NCBI GenBank assembly: GCA_029891345.1
Contig: CM057005.1
Coordinates: 61,645,760 to 61,709,759 of the forward strand
DNA from: Dryococelus australis
Lineage: Eukaryota > Arthropoda > Insecta > Phasmatodea > Phasmatidae
Length of the DNA: 64,000 nt
Direction of reading: 5' to 3'
The stretch's first letter is position 1; each line of letters opens with the position of its first letter. Made by a program: the position numbers and the translations under genes. The notes below the pieces were generated by a model. That model was not told the DNA's origin and did no database searches. It worked only from the letters and a program-made list of their open reading frames with translations. Positions 1 to 11,035 of this stretch are shown here, piece after piece.

Positions 1-983
1 CTGGGAAGCACGTAAAAATTCACATACATTTAAAAAAATAATTCTGTACTATCTGTACCAAATCACTTATAATATTACATTAATCGTAATTTTTAAGAGT
101 AAAGGTAAAATTTTCAACTTAAAATATTAATACGTATTAATTAAAAAAAAAAAAAAAATTTAACACGAAGTTTGATATGAACTTAAGTGTTTCATGACGT
201 TACAGGAGTGACATGTTACAATTTCTTTGAAATACGACACTATTTTTACTGGCGGTAAATAATTAACCCGTAAATATTTTCACTTAAAATTTCATCTCAA
301 AAGTTTAACATTGAAATAATCAGGAATCTCACAGATGACTTCGAGGAAATTATTCTTAAGATATTCTAATGACGTGGACAATTATTATTATTATTTTATT
401 TTTTCACTTTTTTCAATTTTAATTTTTTTTACAAAAAAAATAAGATTCGTACAACTATTTTCATAAGCTTTTGAAATGTAATTTTATGCCAGTGTCATTT
501 TCACATACCAGAACTAAAAAAATGTGTCGTACTAAAAATGCGAAGTAAAATATTTTCACTTGAATGGCCTTAACGAACGAGTTCTGGTGTTCAAACTGAA
601 AAGTAGTGGTCATTTTAACTATGTATATTGGCTTTTCCATCGCACGTCATACACAGACACAGCTTAATGTAAATGTATCCTCATCAAAGAGAACATAAAA
701 CAATCTAAGAACTGTGGAGGGGCTTAACCAAGGAGCCACACATACGCTGGATGGCTTAAAATAACAATACCACAGAGAACCTGACTACGTAATAAATAAC
801 TTAACATGATGAAACACTTCCCCTAATCCATACTTAGCCGCCTCCTTATTAATGCTAACTGCTGTAACGTTGTTTCCCAATTTAATTGTTTGTTAATATT
901 TTAATTATCTAAATACTTCACTACGCCAGACTTAGTTAGTGTGTAAGCATTGATCCTTCTTTATCATCATCACCACCATGATC
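1..983. other. AT-rich DNA, nothing recognised
   Basis: AT-rich sequence with short A and T runs. I see no coding frame of note, no RNA gene and no copy of the repeat families found elsewhere in the window. Confidence 0.6.
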
Positions 984-1077
984 ATCGGGGACCACGGTTG
1001 TGTAGTGGTTAGACTACTCGCCTCGCACCAAGGTGAACCGGGTTCGATTACCTGCGAGGTAGCCCACGGGTTTTTTA
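984..1077 (+). mobile_element. SINE-A copy 1, tRNA-like head only
   Basis: The segment carries a tRNA-like pol III promoter: an A-box-like GTGTAGTGGTTAGAC stretch and a B-box GGGTTCGATTACC. It matches the heads of the other SINE-A copies in this window. The SINE body is missing, and the sequence runs straight into a MITE-B fragment at about 1078. Confidence 0.65.
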
Positions 1078-1277
1078 ATGCATCGAAGTGTAAAAATGAC
1101 CAGACATGTAAAGTATTAACTTTTCTAATAATTCCACAGTTTCACTTGATCGACACATGAATGAAGTGGTGAGGCCCATGGCAATGTTCACTTTACATAA
1201 GGCGGAAGAATACACGTGCATACGCATAGATCTGAAGTAGGGCAATAGAAATTGCTCATTTTACCATGAACCACCAA
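1078..1277 (+). mobile_element. MITE-B copy 1, right-hand part
   Basis: It matches the right half of the full MITE-B at 1542-1971 and of the copies ending at 45098 and 55817: a GTTTCACxTGAxCGACxCATGAATxAAGTG block, then a CATGGCAATGTT block, then a degenerate right terminal repeat. The left half is absent and SINE-A sequence sits at the break. Confidence 0.7.
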
Positions 1278-1519
1278 TATAGGCTATTCACGATAAAGTG
1301 AGCACTTTTTAAAGCCCTCTCATTTGGAATAATATTAAATAAATATATTTTATCTTATCCTTAGACGTTAACTTCCGAGTTCAGTGGAATATACAAACGG
1401 TGTTTAGTACTTACATGGCAATAATTTTTTTGAGGGATAGTTATAAAGGATGAAATATGGCTGAGAGGAAAAAGTAACTAGGACCTCAAGAGCGCTCACT
1501 TTACCGTGGACAGCCTATA
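1278..1519 (+). mobile_element. MITE-A copy 1
   Basis: A 242-bp non-autonomous DNA transposon. It has inverted ends of the form TATAGGCTRTTCACGRTAAAG and CTTTACCGTGGACAGCCTATA, with a TA at each edge as expected for a Tc1/mariner-type target. The interior holds an ATAAATATATTTTAT stretch and a GGTGGAATATACA-like block shared by all A copies. It has no coding capacity. It directly abuts MITE-B copy 1. Confidence 0.85.
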
Positions 1520-1541
1520 CCGCTATGCATAGGTCTGATTG

Positions 1542-1971
1542 TATAGGCTATTCGGTTAACTGAACACTTTTGAAGTAAAATTTTGAAAAATGTTACTGCC
1601 CCAACCTGCGCGCATTTCCAACGGACATAGAGCCGGGCATGTGCCGAGTAACGTCGGTGATGACGGAAGAGAAAGTAGTTCCGTGTCTAAAACGTTGAAT
1701 TAAAAATAAGATTATTTAGGTGGAAAACGAAATTATTTATATTACTTTCTGTTTATTTTTTTAATCACGTAATTGTAAGAATTAGCATTTGTTATTTTTA
1801 AATATGCAATTTTTTAAAATAATATCGCCCGTTTCACTTGACCGACGCATGAATAAAGTGATAAGGTACATTGCAATGTTAATTATACATATGGTGAAAG
1901 GATACACAGTGTGCATTTAAATAGATCCTGAGCAGGGCTTTGAAAATTGCTCAGTTTACTGTGAACAGTAT
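1542..1971 (+). mobile_element. MITE-B copy 2, near full length
   Basis: About 430 bp. The left end resembles MITE-A (TATAGGCTATTCGG...GAACACTTTT) and the right end is CAGTTTACTGTGAACAGTAT. The interior differs from MITE-A and aligns end to end with the inverted copy at 19773-20184. No open frame of note. Confidence 0.75.
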
Positions 1972-2004
1972 TTAAAGACGTTTTTTCACTTTAGACCAGT
2001 TAAG

Positions 2005-2411
2005 TATAGTCTATTCGCGGTTTATTCACACTTTTTGAATCAAACCTTGAAAAATCTCCCCATGTATGACGTGTTTAGTTATTTCTTATATATGTCATGT
2101 ATCACAAGCGTTTTATACTTGTGTTCATAAAAGTTACTTTTTTTTCTATTAAATTTAAATGTAATTCATATTTTATCTACAAATTATAATGCTTGATTGA
2201 TAAATAATGTGAACAAAAACAAGCGCCTTGTGAGAAATAGTTCTTATAGGAAATCCTGTAACACTGAGTGCGCACGAATGCGGTGCGTTGTCCTTTCGTG
2301 TAATTTTCCAGACTTAGTCAAGCTTCGTTTACACGGAGGCGGAGGAATATCCTTGAGGCAGAACTTTAGCAGGGCTTCAGAAAAGGCTGGAGTAGCCGTG
2401 AATGGATTACA
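2005..2411 (+). mobile_element. MITE-C copy 1
   Basis: About 407 bp. Left end TATAGTCTATTCGCGGTTTA, then CACACTTTTTGAATCAAACC. Right end GCCGTGAATGGATTACA. Shared family blocks are CATGTATGACGTGTTTAG near the left and GAGGCGGAGGAATATCCT near the right. It lies 34 bp after MITE-B copy 2 and is followed at once by a CpG-rich block. Confidence 0.8.
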
Positions 2412-2417
2412 TTAAAA

Positions 2418-2840
2418 TGTCGCGCCGTTGTAATTGGGCGAAACAACGGACACGCGCGGACACCGAAGCACACGGGGGAAGACGAGAAATCAGCGGAGGC
2501 GGGGTCACAAAGCCCTGCAGCACTCGCTGACGGGGAACATTGTGGTCGCGGCACTGCGTTGCAATATCCGACGGCGCCGAACTGTTCATTTCCCCCCCCC
2601 CCCTCCTCTTCGCCGCGGCATCGCAGGGCACCATCCGACACGAGCGAGATAGACCCGCCCGGCCGCTGTTAAGGTGATTTTCCACCCCCGCGCGGGGTAA
2701 GGGTGAGGGTTGGGGGGGGGAGCCTGCGGAGTGTGTCGAGGGCGAAGGGGGGAGGGTGTGCCGTCGGGAATTAGGCTAAACACGTGCCTCCCAGCGGTCT
2801 GAAGGGTGGGAGGGTTCGCGCATCGACGGCTGGTTTAAAC
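2418..2840. other. CpG-rich block
   Basis: GC- and CpG-rich against an AT-rich background, with a 12-base C run at 2592-2603. The several short frames here look like a by-product of composition. I see no splice-bounded exon. It could be a promoter-type island or the remnant of a GC-rich repeat. Confidence 0.5.
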
Positions 2841-2884
2841 CGGTCCAGTAACCTTTCACAGCCTCCATAAACCTCACTGTCCTT

Positions 2885-3361
2885 TATAGCTTATTCACTG
2901 TAAAGCGAGAACTTTTGGAAGCCGTCTCAATTGGAATAATAATCAATAAATATATTTTATTTTAGCCTTAGACGTTAACTTCCGAGTACGGTGGAATATA
3001 CATACTATGTTTATTAAAGGCTGTTCACGGTAAAGTGAGCACTTTTGTGGCCCTAGTTACATTTTCCTTTCAGCCATTTTTCATACTCTAACAACCTTTT
3101 TAAATAAAAACTGCCATGCAAATAATTAACACAGTGTGTATATTCCACCGCATCTGGAATTTAACGTGTAGGACTAAAATAAAGAATATTTTTTGGCTGT
3201 TATTACGAATTCGAGGGCTTCCAAAAGTGCTCACTTTACTGTAAATAGCCTATACTTACATTGAAATATTTATTTAAAAAAGTGGTTAAATGATAAAATA
3301 TGACTGAAAGAAAACTGTAACCAGGTCTTTAAAAGTACTCATTTTTCCGTGAACACTATAT
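2885..3361 (+). mobile_element. MITE-A copy 2, outer element split by another MITE-A
   Basis: The left half, 2885 to about 3015, reads as canonical MITE-A up to the ACTATGTTTATTA block. The right half resumes at about 3255 with CTTACATTGAAATATTTATTT and ends with a degenerate right terminal repeat, CCGTGAACACTATATA. Removing 3015-3254 restores a normal MITE-A order. Confidence 0.85.
3015..3254 (-). mobile_element. MITE-A copy 3, nested inside copy 2
   Basis: A complete about 240-bp MITE-A in reverse orientation, with ends AAAGGCTGTTCACGGTAAAG and CTTTACTGTAAATAGCCTATA. It lies inside the outer copy at a TA, so it inserted later. Confidence 0.85.
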
Positions 3362-3655
3362 AAAAGTTAGTAGTTCTGACTTTTTTTTTTCTGTATCGTT
3401 GGTAGTTTGCGTGGCTATGCGTGTGTCTCTGTAAATATATAATCTAGGAATACAAATTTTTACTGCAAAAAAAAAAAAAGGCAGTTTTCTAATCCCGCAT
3501 GGTTTTGCTTTCATCATATAAAGCGTATTCAAAGAGAAAATTGTCGTAAAAATGGGAAGGAAAAAAATCCCTTTTAGAGTTTGCCTAAGCAGTTCACTTA
3601 AGAGGTAGGAGAAGAATATAACCATACTTGCGTGGTTCAATTACAGCACTAAAAA
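3362..3655 (+). repeat. Repeat F, diverged copy
   Basis: It shares an order of blocks with 10605-11035: a CGTGTGTCTCTGTAAATA motif, a TACTG(C/G)A stretch with A runs, a GTCGTAAAAATGGG block and a TTCACTTAAGAGGTAGGAGAAG block. Divergence is high. Function and boundaries are unknown. Confidence 0.45.
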
Positions 3656-4212
3656 TGAGGCAGACTGATCTCGCTGGCTCCGCACAACCATACTCCATGT
3701 CCCAACATTGAACGGCTTTTCTGCCAACACGTCTAGCGAAAACGGGGTGGTTTTGGATTTTAGGTTAGAAAAATCATTTGTAAACAAGGGTTTAGAGATG
3801 TATGTATACTACCGCTAACCAATTTGTAATGCCATTTGATTCATTTCAAGTATTTTATTCATATAATAGTGCTTGTCATTTATAAAAATTAATATATAAA
3901 TTAACATTGTCATCACTGTTGACCATGTGACTTTGACATTTGTGTATGATTGGGGTAGGTCAATGTTGGGTACATGCACAGAAGATGAATAAGCAGTCTA
4001 CCTTATATTTATTCTATGGGTTCCATGTGTGGGTTTTCATCGTAGGACAGCGACTGACTCCCCTTTATGCATAATTATAGTGGCTTCCAACGAAACACAC
4101 TGTCAGACTGTACAATACGCTGAGTTCCATCAAAAGTAGCACAGACGCTATTAAAGTTTGCCAGTAAAGGGCTTAAAAAAAGAAGGCATGTATTATATAA
4201 CATGTGGATGAA
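3656..4212. other. Non-coding DNA, nothing firm
   Basis: No supported gene or repeat. The 3' part just precedes the transposase relic at 4225 and may be further decayed sequence of that element, but I could not read a frame in it. Confidence 0.4.
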
Positions 4213-4224
4213 TCATTTCTTGGG

Positions 4225-4335
4225 AAGTGGATAGGCCAACGAGAAAGTGTTGAGTATTCACCAAGATCTCCAGATCTAACACCATTAGATTTTTATCCTG
4301 GGGAACATTGAAGAACGCCGTGTTCAACTCAGCCA
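4225..4335 (+). pseudogene. Mariner/Tc-like transposase relic (C-terminal catalytic block)
   Basis: One frame reads WIGQRESVEYSPRSPDLTPL followed by DFYPG and then a stop. The SPDLTPLDF signature is the well-known C-terminal catalytic block of mariner/Tc-type DDE transposases, where the last acidic residue of the triad lies. Restoring frame after one indel gives LKNAV, as expected after the usual WG(H/T). Upstream catalytic residues are not readable. It is a short dead fragment, 80 bp before a MITE-A copy. Confidence 0.6.
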
Positions 4336-4412
4336 CGGACACTTGTTATGCTGGGCACTGGGGTGAGCCTGCCTTTAGACCTGCATACTCGCTGAACACA
4401 CCGTAGGTAGAC

Positions 4413-4657
4413 TATAGGCTGTTCACGGTAAAGTGAGCAGTTTTTAAGGACCTCCTAACAGGCTTTAACCACTAATAAATACATCTTACTGCGGCATCAG
4501 TCATTAAATTTTGAGGGCGGTGAAATGAATACACTGTGTTTATTCGTCACATTGCAATGTTTATATTAAAATGCAGCACGAAGATGGAAATAGGACGAAA
4601 GGAAAAAATTTATATAAGGGCCTTAAAAAGTGCTCACTTTACCGTGAACAGCCTATA
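4413..4657 (+). mobile_element. MITE-A' (subfamily) copy
   Basis: About 245 bp. Its TIRs are almost canonical for MITE-A: TATAGGCTGTTCACGGTAAA and TTTACCGTGAACAGCCTATA. The interior is a variant with GGCTTTAACCACTAATAAATA and GAGGGCGGTGAAATG, shared with the inverted copy at 52586-52827. It marks a second subfamily using the same ends. Confidence 0.85.
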
Positions 4658-6599
4658 AGCAGTATTCAGGACAATTTGCAAACACCTGTGATGAAAGAAT
4701 GCCAGTACGACGCTAGCAGCAAGGACACATAATCACAGGCCAATGGGAACAAAACAAGTTCTCGGCAGTTTCTCCACGAGGCGGGAAGTAAACAAGGACA
4801 ATTTTATAATACATAATAGTTAATAAAAGCATATCGCGCCCGGAAAAGCTGTCTGTCTGCAGCCAGCCACCGAAACGAGAGGACGCTGCCCTGGACGCAG
4901 CGCCATCGTGCACGATCGCCGTGTCCGTAATGAAGACCAGCCCACGGCGACGACTCAACAGAAGTTGAGCGTGCAGATATGGATATTAAGACTAAATTAA
5001 ATATGTGGCATTAAATATCCCTCCGTACGTTACAATTACTGTGATTTTATAACATTGTTGAATCCGGACATGTAAGACTCTAAATATAACCCTTTTATAT
5101 CATTTGTATCTTGTGATTAACTATATTCCAGTCTAAAATACATAATTAATGGTTTGTAATTATTAAATATAACGTGACACAACTCACTGGACGCCATGAG
5201 AGACGCGATTGTGACCGCTTGTGAATCCATTCATGTGTTAATAGAGTAGCTACTGTTTGTCGTTCTGTTCTACAGCGTCGCAGATTATGTCTTTGTTACT
5301 TATGGCGGTCTTTTTGAACACTTGTACCTGCTATTAACATTCTTATATGCCCAACGTTGTTATTATACCATCAAATACAAGCAGTCAGGACCATCCTATT
5401 ATCTTCAATAGTTTCTCTGTTATTCACTTCCAAAGAGTGTAAACATTAATTTTGAACAACCGGTATATGTGTACAGTTTGAAATTTCAGGCTTGTTTAGT
5501 ATTTTATCATTAAAAAAATCACACAAATTTTACGGTTACAGATAGCTGTATTGTTTTATTTATGTTATCACATAACTAGTTGGATATTTTGTACTTGTAC
5601 GGTAAAATTATTACATTTTGATGAAAACGGTATTCAACAAAGTTAGTTCCACGGGATTTTTGAACGAAAATCACTGAGCTCACCACACACTCATTAAAAC
5701 TACGGTACAACGATAAATATTCTTTTTTTTTTCAGTTATTCGCACTTTAGTTTCGCTGCACTTTATGCATTATGAACTTATTTTCCATATCATCTCGATG
5801 CAGGCGATCGCGCAATCACCACGTTAGATTTGTGTTCATCACATGCGTGCAGCGAATGTCCACCTTAATAAAGTCAGTGGTACGCACTTACTCCTTACGG
5901 TTGAGCAGGATTATATTTAGTTACACCAGGGGTTGTTTTCGAGCTTTACTGAGCCTTCTGCAGAGCTGCTGTGGCGTCACGTCCGGTGGCGTAAAAATAA
6001 TTAATCTGCCGACCGCAGTAGATAGTTTACAGTTTCTGTCGATACAGAACTTTCCAGTCCGTGCAATGGGAGACAAAAAAAAAAATATTCCACGCAAAGT
6101 AAATGAACCAAAATTGGCTAAGAACAGAACTGAAAATGTATGGTAATTCAGTTGTCTCATTTCGAATATTGTTAGTTCGAAATCTGTTAGACTCTCTGTG
6201 AGTGAATTATCCTCTTTATAAACGTAATTTTCGCTCGCGTTCATGGCCATAATCATTTCAAGTTGCACTCTCATTAGATTAAATTATTTTATAGAATCTT
6301 GCTTAATAAGAAAATAATTATGTTTTTACGTAGTAAGCATGACATTTTATTTCTGTAATAGATATTATTTCTCTAAAAACAGTACAAATATCTGTAGACC
6401 TTTTGCAGATGATGTACAAGACAAGACAACTGATACTGTGTGTAAAATATAATACTTTCATTTTGAAATGTTTGCATATTTCATAATACAGGCTGTATCT
6501 AAATTAGATCGACACACTTTGGCTGCTGGTTATTCACGAACAAAGAAGATGTAACATGCATTTATGACATATGGTATAACGTTAATCCTACGGGTGGTA
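4658..6599. other. Non-coding DNA without recognisable features
   Basis: AT-rich with a mildly GC-richer patch at 4800-4960. Two overlapping open frames of 124 and 117 codons on opposite strands around 5772-6274 have no recognisable motif and no clear splice context, so I do not call them genes. Confidence 0.5.
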
Positions 6600-7401
6600 C
6601 ACTGTAAAAAGTAATGGGAAAATTATCTCACAAGTGTAAGGTAATATCCGCAAACTTGTGGGCCAAACATAGTGTCCCTTGCAGGTAGGATAAAATTATC
6701 GCACTCTGGAGTAAAATTCACGTACATGGTAGTACCTCTTCCGCATTCTCAACAGCGAAATGGAGGGACGGGCGGAATAAACAATCATTTAACATATTAA
6801 TCTTCGCTAACACTGCTACGCTGACGTCGTGGTGTAATGGCCCTGCCCTCATAGTTCAGGGGTAGGGTGGCCGACTTGTAGTCGGAGGGTCGCGGGTTCG
6901 CGCCCCGGTGCCTCCGACGTGGCAGATGCTCAGTTCGATTGTCGCACTGGGAATTCGTCAACAAGTCGGTCTCACTAGAGCTTCGTCAACGCCAAAAATG
7001 TCACAACAACATCAAATGAAGGTTTTAAAAAAATGGGTAGCGCATCGGCCTATTATGATAGAGAATCATGGTTCGCGCCCACGCACCAGCAAGTGTCAGG
7101 GCTTTTAATGTTGAGGTTTCGGTTACTCTTTGTCAGCAGATATAAGTAATAAATGATTTAACAGCTTCTAATATTCCGTGATGTTTTTAAATATAATGTT
7201 ATTATACAATCTAGTTAAATTTCCCTTACTTGTATGGGATCCCCCGCCCCCACTCATGCCAGGTAGTTTTCCCGTACGATTAGGGAATAGTGCATTACTT
7301 ATTATGTAAAATTTACTCTACATTTAAGAGATAATTTTACATTACATGTAGAGGTTCCTTTACATGTAAGAGAATTTTACCTCAAGTAGTTTTTTACAGT
7401 G
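6600..7401 (+). mobile_element. Element Q copy 1 (CACTG ends, tRNA-like core)
   Basis: 802 bp. Left end CACTGTAAAAAGTAATGGGA and right end TTTTTTACAGTG are inverted repeats, with TA directly outside both ends. Subterminal blocks such as ACAAGTGTAAGGTAATAT and TCTGGAGTAAAATTCACGTA recur in the sister copy at 43219-43993. The centre contains GGTGTAATGG and GGTTCGCGCCC, A- and B-box-like pol III motifs. It is longer than the sister by a second tRNA-like segment, balanced elsewhere by small deletions. No transposase frame. Confidence 0.75.
6845..6915 (+). repeat. tRNA-like segment (Thr-TGT-like), SINE or tRNA pseudogene
   Basis: A 71-nt stretch with a perfect A-box TAGTTCAGGGG, an anticodon arm CCGA-CTTGTAG-TCGG giving anticodon TGT, and a B-box-like GGTTCGCGCCC. 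The acceptor ends (GCCCTCA and TGCCTCC) do not pair and the T-stem has one mismatch, so it is not a working tRNA gene as written. It is absent at the same place in the sister Q element, so it probably inserted there as a SINE. Confidence 0.55.
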
Positions 7402-7403
7402 TA

Positions 7404-8920
7404 CACATCTTTGAAGTTTGACCTGAGCCACAAGTTTATTACAAATATTGGAGAAATATTTTAAGATGTAACACTGAGTGTCTGGATAACGTGTAATAGA
7501 AAGAATGTCGATAAATACCACAGCATCTGCTTGCCGCTGTCATCAAATTATGTCATGGAAATTATCGCAGTTGAACCCATATTTCAACTTATTCTCCATG
7601 AAACTGTAGCATAATTGATATTCAAGAAGATGAATTATTAACCAGCATATAACACATGTTCTCATTATTCAGTCACTCAGTGTTCCATCTCCAGTATTTG
7701 TAGTCTACTCGTGCTTCAGGTGAAACATGTATTCCTATTTGGAAGGCACGTATAAATTAAGGAAAATATTTGTTGCGATATCCTCTTGAAATTTGCCTAT
7801 AATTAAACGAGGAAAATGCTCGTTTAATGAAACGTATCGAAACAGTCCGAATTAAAATTTCTCGAATTCTTCCTAGGTCACAAGTGTAGCAATATATTCA
7901 CTGTTACTTCAGTATTTGGAGAGGTTGAAAATTTTTACTCTATGTGTCCGAATGGTATTGTTTGATGGAAATTTCAATTGGCTGTGACATATTAACATTC
8001 TTTTTTAAAAAGTTCCACCTGGAAAAAAAAAATATTTATCTCTTCCGAAATAATAAATCTCTCATCTATCCTGACGCATGTTAACATAACTGCGGGGTTA
8101 ACGCGTAATATCCTTAAATTAGCAAGAAACGTGATTTTACATATGAAACAAACGTTAGTAAATATTACTCACAGTACTAAGTTAATCTCTGTAATAACGT
8201 TATTTACACACCCTTCTCCAATCAAGGCCATCACAATAAATATTGATACCTGGACTTACTGCAAGAGAAAATTCAGTAAATGTGGTACACACATTTGCAA
8301 CTGACAATATGCGCATTCTAGTGCGTGCTAACGGAATTATTACATAAAGTTTGCATTGTCTGAATTTGCCAATAACTGAAATACATTTATGCATTTTACA
8401 GACTGGTTGGTTTTGTATAAATCAGAAAACCATAATTTCCTTATTGATATAAACCCACCGATTCTCTTTTTTCTACAACGCAGCTCTACTAGACAGATAT
8501 TGGGCCTTATTCATATTGGCTTCTCGCACTCAATGTATATAAGTACATATGTTTGTATGAAATGGATAGTCGAGTATTTGGTCAATGTTGACAGTTAATC
8601 ATATTTTCACAAAGAATACAGATTCTGGCATATACATTTGAAATTATTGATCAGTGTTACTGCAACAGGTAAGAACTTCTATAATGTATTTTTATTATAT
8701 TTTCTCACCACAAAATTATGTTTCACCCTTTTGCCAACACGAACACGGTTTCAATGCACTCATGACGTATACTTCATACACGTGAATACAGGGCATAAAA
8801 CGAACTTATAGCATAGCTGAAGCTTTTCCTTTGGAGGTCAACACAATGCAAACACATGTTATTTCTTAAAACGTTTCCAATCATTTCTTTCAGAAGGCAG
8901 ATAGCAGTTAGCGAACATTT
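7404..8920. other. AT-rich DNA, nothing recognised
   Basis: No coding frame with support, RNA gene or repeat-family copy seen. Confidence 0.55.
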
Positions 8921-8924
8921 AAAG

Positions 8925-9545
8925 GGGTTTGGCCGCTAAAATCTGTTATTTTATTTTTTTACCGCGCACAGTTCAAGTTGTAGACTTTATCTGCGAATAC
9001 TATTTCGACAGATACATTTATTTTAGCTCGCGTGGATTTCGCAAAATTACATGTAAAAGTCCAAGTTTTACTGCTTCTGTGTTCGCAGAAATTTAACAAG
9101 GGCAACTAAAGGTGCCGTATAATTTAATTTTAAGTAGGTTTAGCCAAATTTATTTTACAAAAAAAAATTGTGGCAGCAGCTTTTCAAGAATATGAAATAA
9201 ATTCCCTATTTTCAGTCATTTTTTGACATTTCAAAAGATATTTCTTTGTACAATTTTATAAGTATCTTGATGTAGCTCGCGATATACTTTTCTTAGAATG
9301 AATTATCTCATTTATATACGCAAGTGTGTTTCTTCTTTCAGGATGAGCTGTCATTTCTTTACGTAAGTTAGTTTTTATTTTTTTTTACACCCGTGAAACA
9401 GCACAATTGTGACATTGACATATATTTATGCAAAAACTAAGCGTTAAAAATGTTTCTGTTTAACATGGAGAAAGTTATCGCAGATAATGTATATAAGCTG
9501 AACAGTAGATATGTGGCACAACTATAAAAAAAATCGGCGGCCAAT
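8925..9545 (+). repeat. AT-rich repeat K, copy 1
   Basis: The part from about 9130 aligns by eye with 10225-10560: an (A)GC(C/T)A(A/C)ATTTATTTTACAAAA block, AATTCCCTATTTT, and then an ACATTTCAAAA(G/A)ATAT block in the same order and orientation. The two copies are about 1.1 kb apart. Whether they are a local duplication or two insertions is open. Confidence 0.45.
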
Positions 9546-9654
9546 CCGTTTTAGAAGTTTTTAAACATTTATAATCAAATAATAAGAAAACGCAGAAGTT
9601 AACTGACGACAGGTGATAACGAAAGGGCATAATATAAGAGCGCCGCCCGTCGAA

Positions 9655-9800
9655 AGCAGTTTTCCGCTTACGAGGCCAACAAGTACGGGATGAATAAGGG
9701 CGAATATTGCACGAGCATCAAGTACGCCGTCGTCGCTACGTCCAGTGATCTGAACTGAGGTGCAGCGATCTCGTCGTTGGACTTCAGCGACCCTCAACAC
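9655..9800 (+). repeat. Repeat G, copy 1
   Basis: A GC-richer block sharing CATC(A/G)A(G/A)TACGCC(G/A)TCG, CTGAACTG and GTGCAG motifs, in order, with 22340-22465. It may be a remnant of a coding or promoter region. I cannot name it. Confidence 0.35.
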
Positions 9801-10224
9801 TTGTAAACGGGAAGTATGCGGCAAGGTTAAGTGTAGGCCTCCCGAGTACTTCGATATGCATGCAACCCGAATATTTTCAGATACAGCTGTGTTGGAGTGC
9901 CCAAGATGCAGTGTTTATAACGCGAGCGATGTCTTGAAAGTAATCGACCGGTGTAGGATGAAGTGCGAGTTCTTTCCGTGCATCGCGTAGGGTATTTCTA
10001 TCGTTGTAGCACGCAGCTCACAAACCAGATGAGCAAACACATTAACGGCGCCTGTCGCCATAATAACACATTATTTGCACTTGTAGACATTACTTGCAAA
10101 ATTACCAGTATACTTTCCTCGCATGAGAAAATTTATCTTGCGTAGTTTTGGCATTGCAGGTTGTAAAAATCACATTGTTAAGGTTTCTGGAGCTTACATA
10201 TAAAATGTCTTAATTCATTTTATG

Positions 10225-10560
10225 GTACCCTGAGCTACATTTATTTTACAAAAATCACAGACTACTGTTAAAAAAAAAATTCAAAAAATTCCCTATTTTA
10301 AGAAATTTTAAAACATTTCAAAAATATATTATGGGGCGATTTCAAATATTTATAGAAGCAACTCATGGTTTATTGATTTAGTGTGAATTGTCCCACTTGA
10401 GTAATTGAGATAGTTTTCATGATTTGTACATCTTAAAAACACGAATATTTTAATTGTGATGTGTAATTATGCAAATAATATGCGACTAAAGTTTTACGTG
10501 GAAGGAAATAGCACTTGTTAGTAATATCTATATGTTTAGCTGTTATTAGTTAAATTAACA
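10225..10560 (+). repeat. AT-rich repeat K, copy 2
   Basis: The second copy of the AT-rich blocks described at 8925-9545, same orientation. No coding capacity. Confidence 0.45.
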
Positions 10561-10604
10561 ATTAATAAAAAGTTGTCTGCGACGAGCGCTCTTTAAGGGT
10601 CCTA

Positions 10605-11035
10605 CGTACTGAAAAGTTTTCTGTGAAATCGTTGTTTGCGCATAAACGCGTGTCTCGGTAAATAAATGTTTTGGAAATACGAAGTTTTGCCAGAAAGGAT
10701 AAAAAAAATTATTGTCTATGTCGGTTTATTTCTACTTTTATCATATTTAATGTATTACTGGAGAAAAAATCGTGAAAGTGGTCAAATATCGCATTTTTAC
10801 AACTTGCCTATGAAGTTTCTTTAAGGGGTAAGAGAAAAGTGCGATTATACACAGGTAGTTTGATTTGTGTACTTTCATCGCGTGTAATAAAACCCCACAG
10901 TTACAGATCTAGTTTACGCAGTAAAGCGTTAGGACGGAAACACTGCACGCCTTGCGCGTAGGAGCGATGAGGCGCTAGGAGTGCGTGTTAGTGTCGCCCG
11001 TATCGCTCCCTCGCTTCGTGACCGTGGACGCACAA
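10605..11035 (+). repeat. Repeat F, copy 2
   Basis: The right end holds TCGCCCGTATCGCTCCCTCG, which is exactly inverted at 50060-50085. Further inward both copies share TACGCGC(A/G)AGG-type and CACTTTT/CTCTTGCC-type blocks and an AAATGCGATATTTGACCA block. The family is present as inverted copies 40 kb apart. The conserved end block suggests a terminal or promoter-like region. Confidence 0.6.

Noticed and set aside
986-1060. Functional tRNA gene
   Set aside because: It has A- and B-box-like text but no complete cloverleaf, and it matches the head of a dispersed SINE.
5772-6274. Two opposed frames of 117-124 codons as genes
   Set aside because: They overlap each other, lack motifs and have no promoter or splice support.
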